In this document: positions 63,991 through 64,000 of the stretch, piece after piece | How positions within the stretch are numbered: position 1 is the stretch's first letter | Layout: each line of letters starts with the position of its first letter | The notes under the pieces: generated by a model | Told to the model about the DNA's origin: nothing | What the model saw: the letters and a program-made list of their open reading frames with translations, nothing else | The model's database searches: none | Source: Alphaproteobacteria bacterium | GTDB lineage: Bacteria; Pseudomonadota; Alphaproteobacteria; RF32; CAG-239 | Length of the DNA stretch: 64,000 nucleotides | Direction: 5' to 3' | NCBI GenBank assembly: GCA_015062585.1 | Contig: SUUJ01000005.1 | Location: forward strand, 99,556 to 163,555 | Made by a program: the position numbers and the translations under genes

Positions 63991-64000
63991 ATCCTCTATA

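Overview
The window is a gene-dense, AT-rich chromosomal segment of an alphaproteobacterium. The class follows from a GcrA cell-cycle regulator (30276-30872), an OprB-type porin, and several Alphaproteobacteria-type arrangements, including YqeY upstream of dnaG-rpoD. A near-complete pyruvate:ferredoxin oxidoreductase (nifJ) at the left edge suggests anaerobic or fermentative metabolism. Together with the low GC and short intergenic gaps this fits a gut- or host-associated uncultured alphaproteobacterium, but the species cannot be read from the sequence. No CRISPR array, transposase, integrase or prophage was seen.

Layout. 1-8.7 kb: nifJ with a terminator-like attenuator in its leader, a small secreted helical protein, a flotillin-like gene with foreign-looking codon use, an unknown small gene, prfC and a parvulin foldase divergent from secA. 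8.8-16.5 kb: secA, two palindromic repeat elements, an MprF-like membrane protein, a YcgN-type cysteine-cluster protein, a lipoprotein, tRNA-Leu and tig. 16.6-25 kb: clpP-clpX, a TPR lipoprotein, then a divergent run of a family-4 uracil-DNA glycosylase, two related secreted proteins and a Slt-type lytic transglycosylase. 25-31 kb, mostly minus strand: cyclophilin, an ATP-grasp ligase / inactive transglutaminase-7TM / retropepsin-like protease trio, OprB and gcrA. 31-39.4 kb: rpoZ, a bifunctional Rel/Spo gene, a DUF2062 gene, acpS, lepB, rnc, era and fmt. 39.4-42.1 kb: accessory genes, including one with a possible RelA/SpoT-like nucleotidyltransferase core. 42.3-47.3 kb: a MacA adaptor with split ATPase and permease, trxB paired with a six-CxC cysteine-rich mini-protein, and greA. 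47.5-60.7 kb: DUF3015 and DUF4105 genes around another palindromic element, then the YqeY...dnaG-rpoD locus. About 6 kb are inserted between YqeY and dnaG, carrying a methyltransferase and five tandem ligand-binding lipoproteins. 60.8-64 kb: unknown accessory genes (including one domain present three times in two genes), a two-TM protein and a CAT-anticodon tRNA.

How the genes work together. The conserved backbone covers protein export and folding (SecA, trigger factor, parvulin, LepB), proteolysis (ClpXP), translation (RF3, Fmt, Era, RNase III), transcription (RpoD, omega, GreA, GcrA) and the stringent response. The accessory parts are mainly envelope and ligand sensing or uptake.

The most unusual observations are four points. 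First, a family of ~120-125 nt imperfect palindromes (four copies, two classes) lies at or just after stop codons, with compensatory base changes between copies. Second, an array of five ligand-binding lipoproteins has near-identical leader and junction modules but divergent mature domains; the upstream methyltransferase ends in the same junction tail. Third, a cysteine-rich protein of six CxC pairs sits directly before thioredoxin reductase, behind a terminator. Fourth, an unrecognised ~190-residue domain occurs in triplicate.
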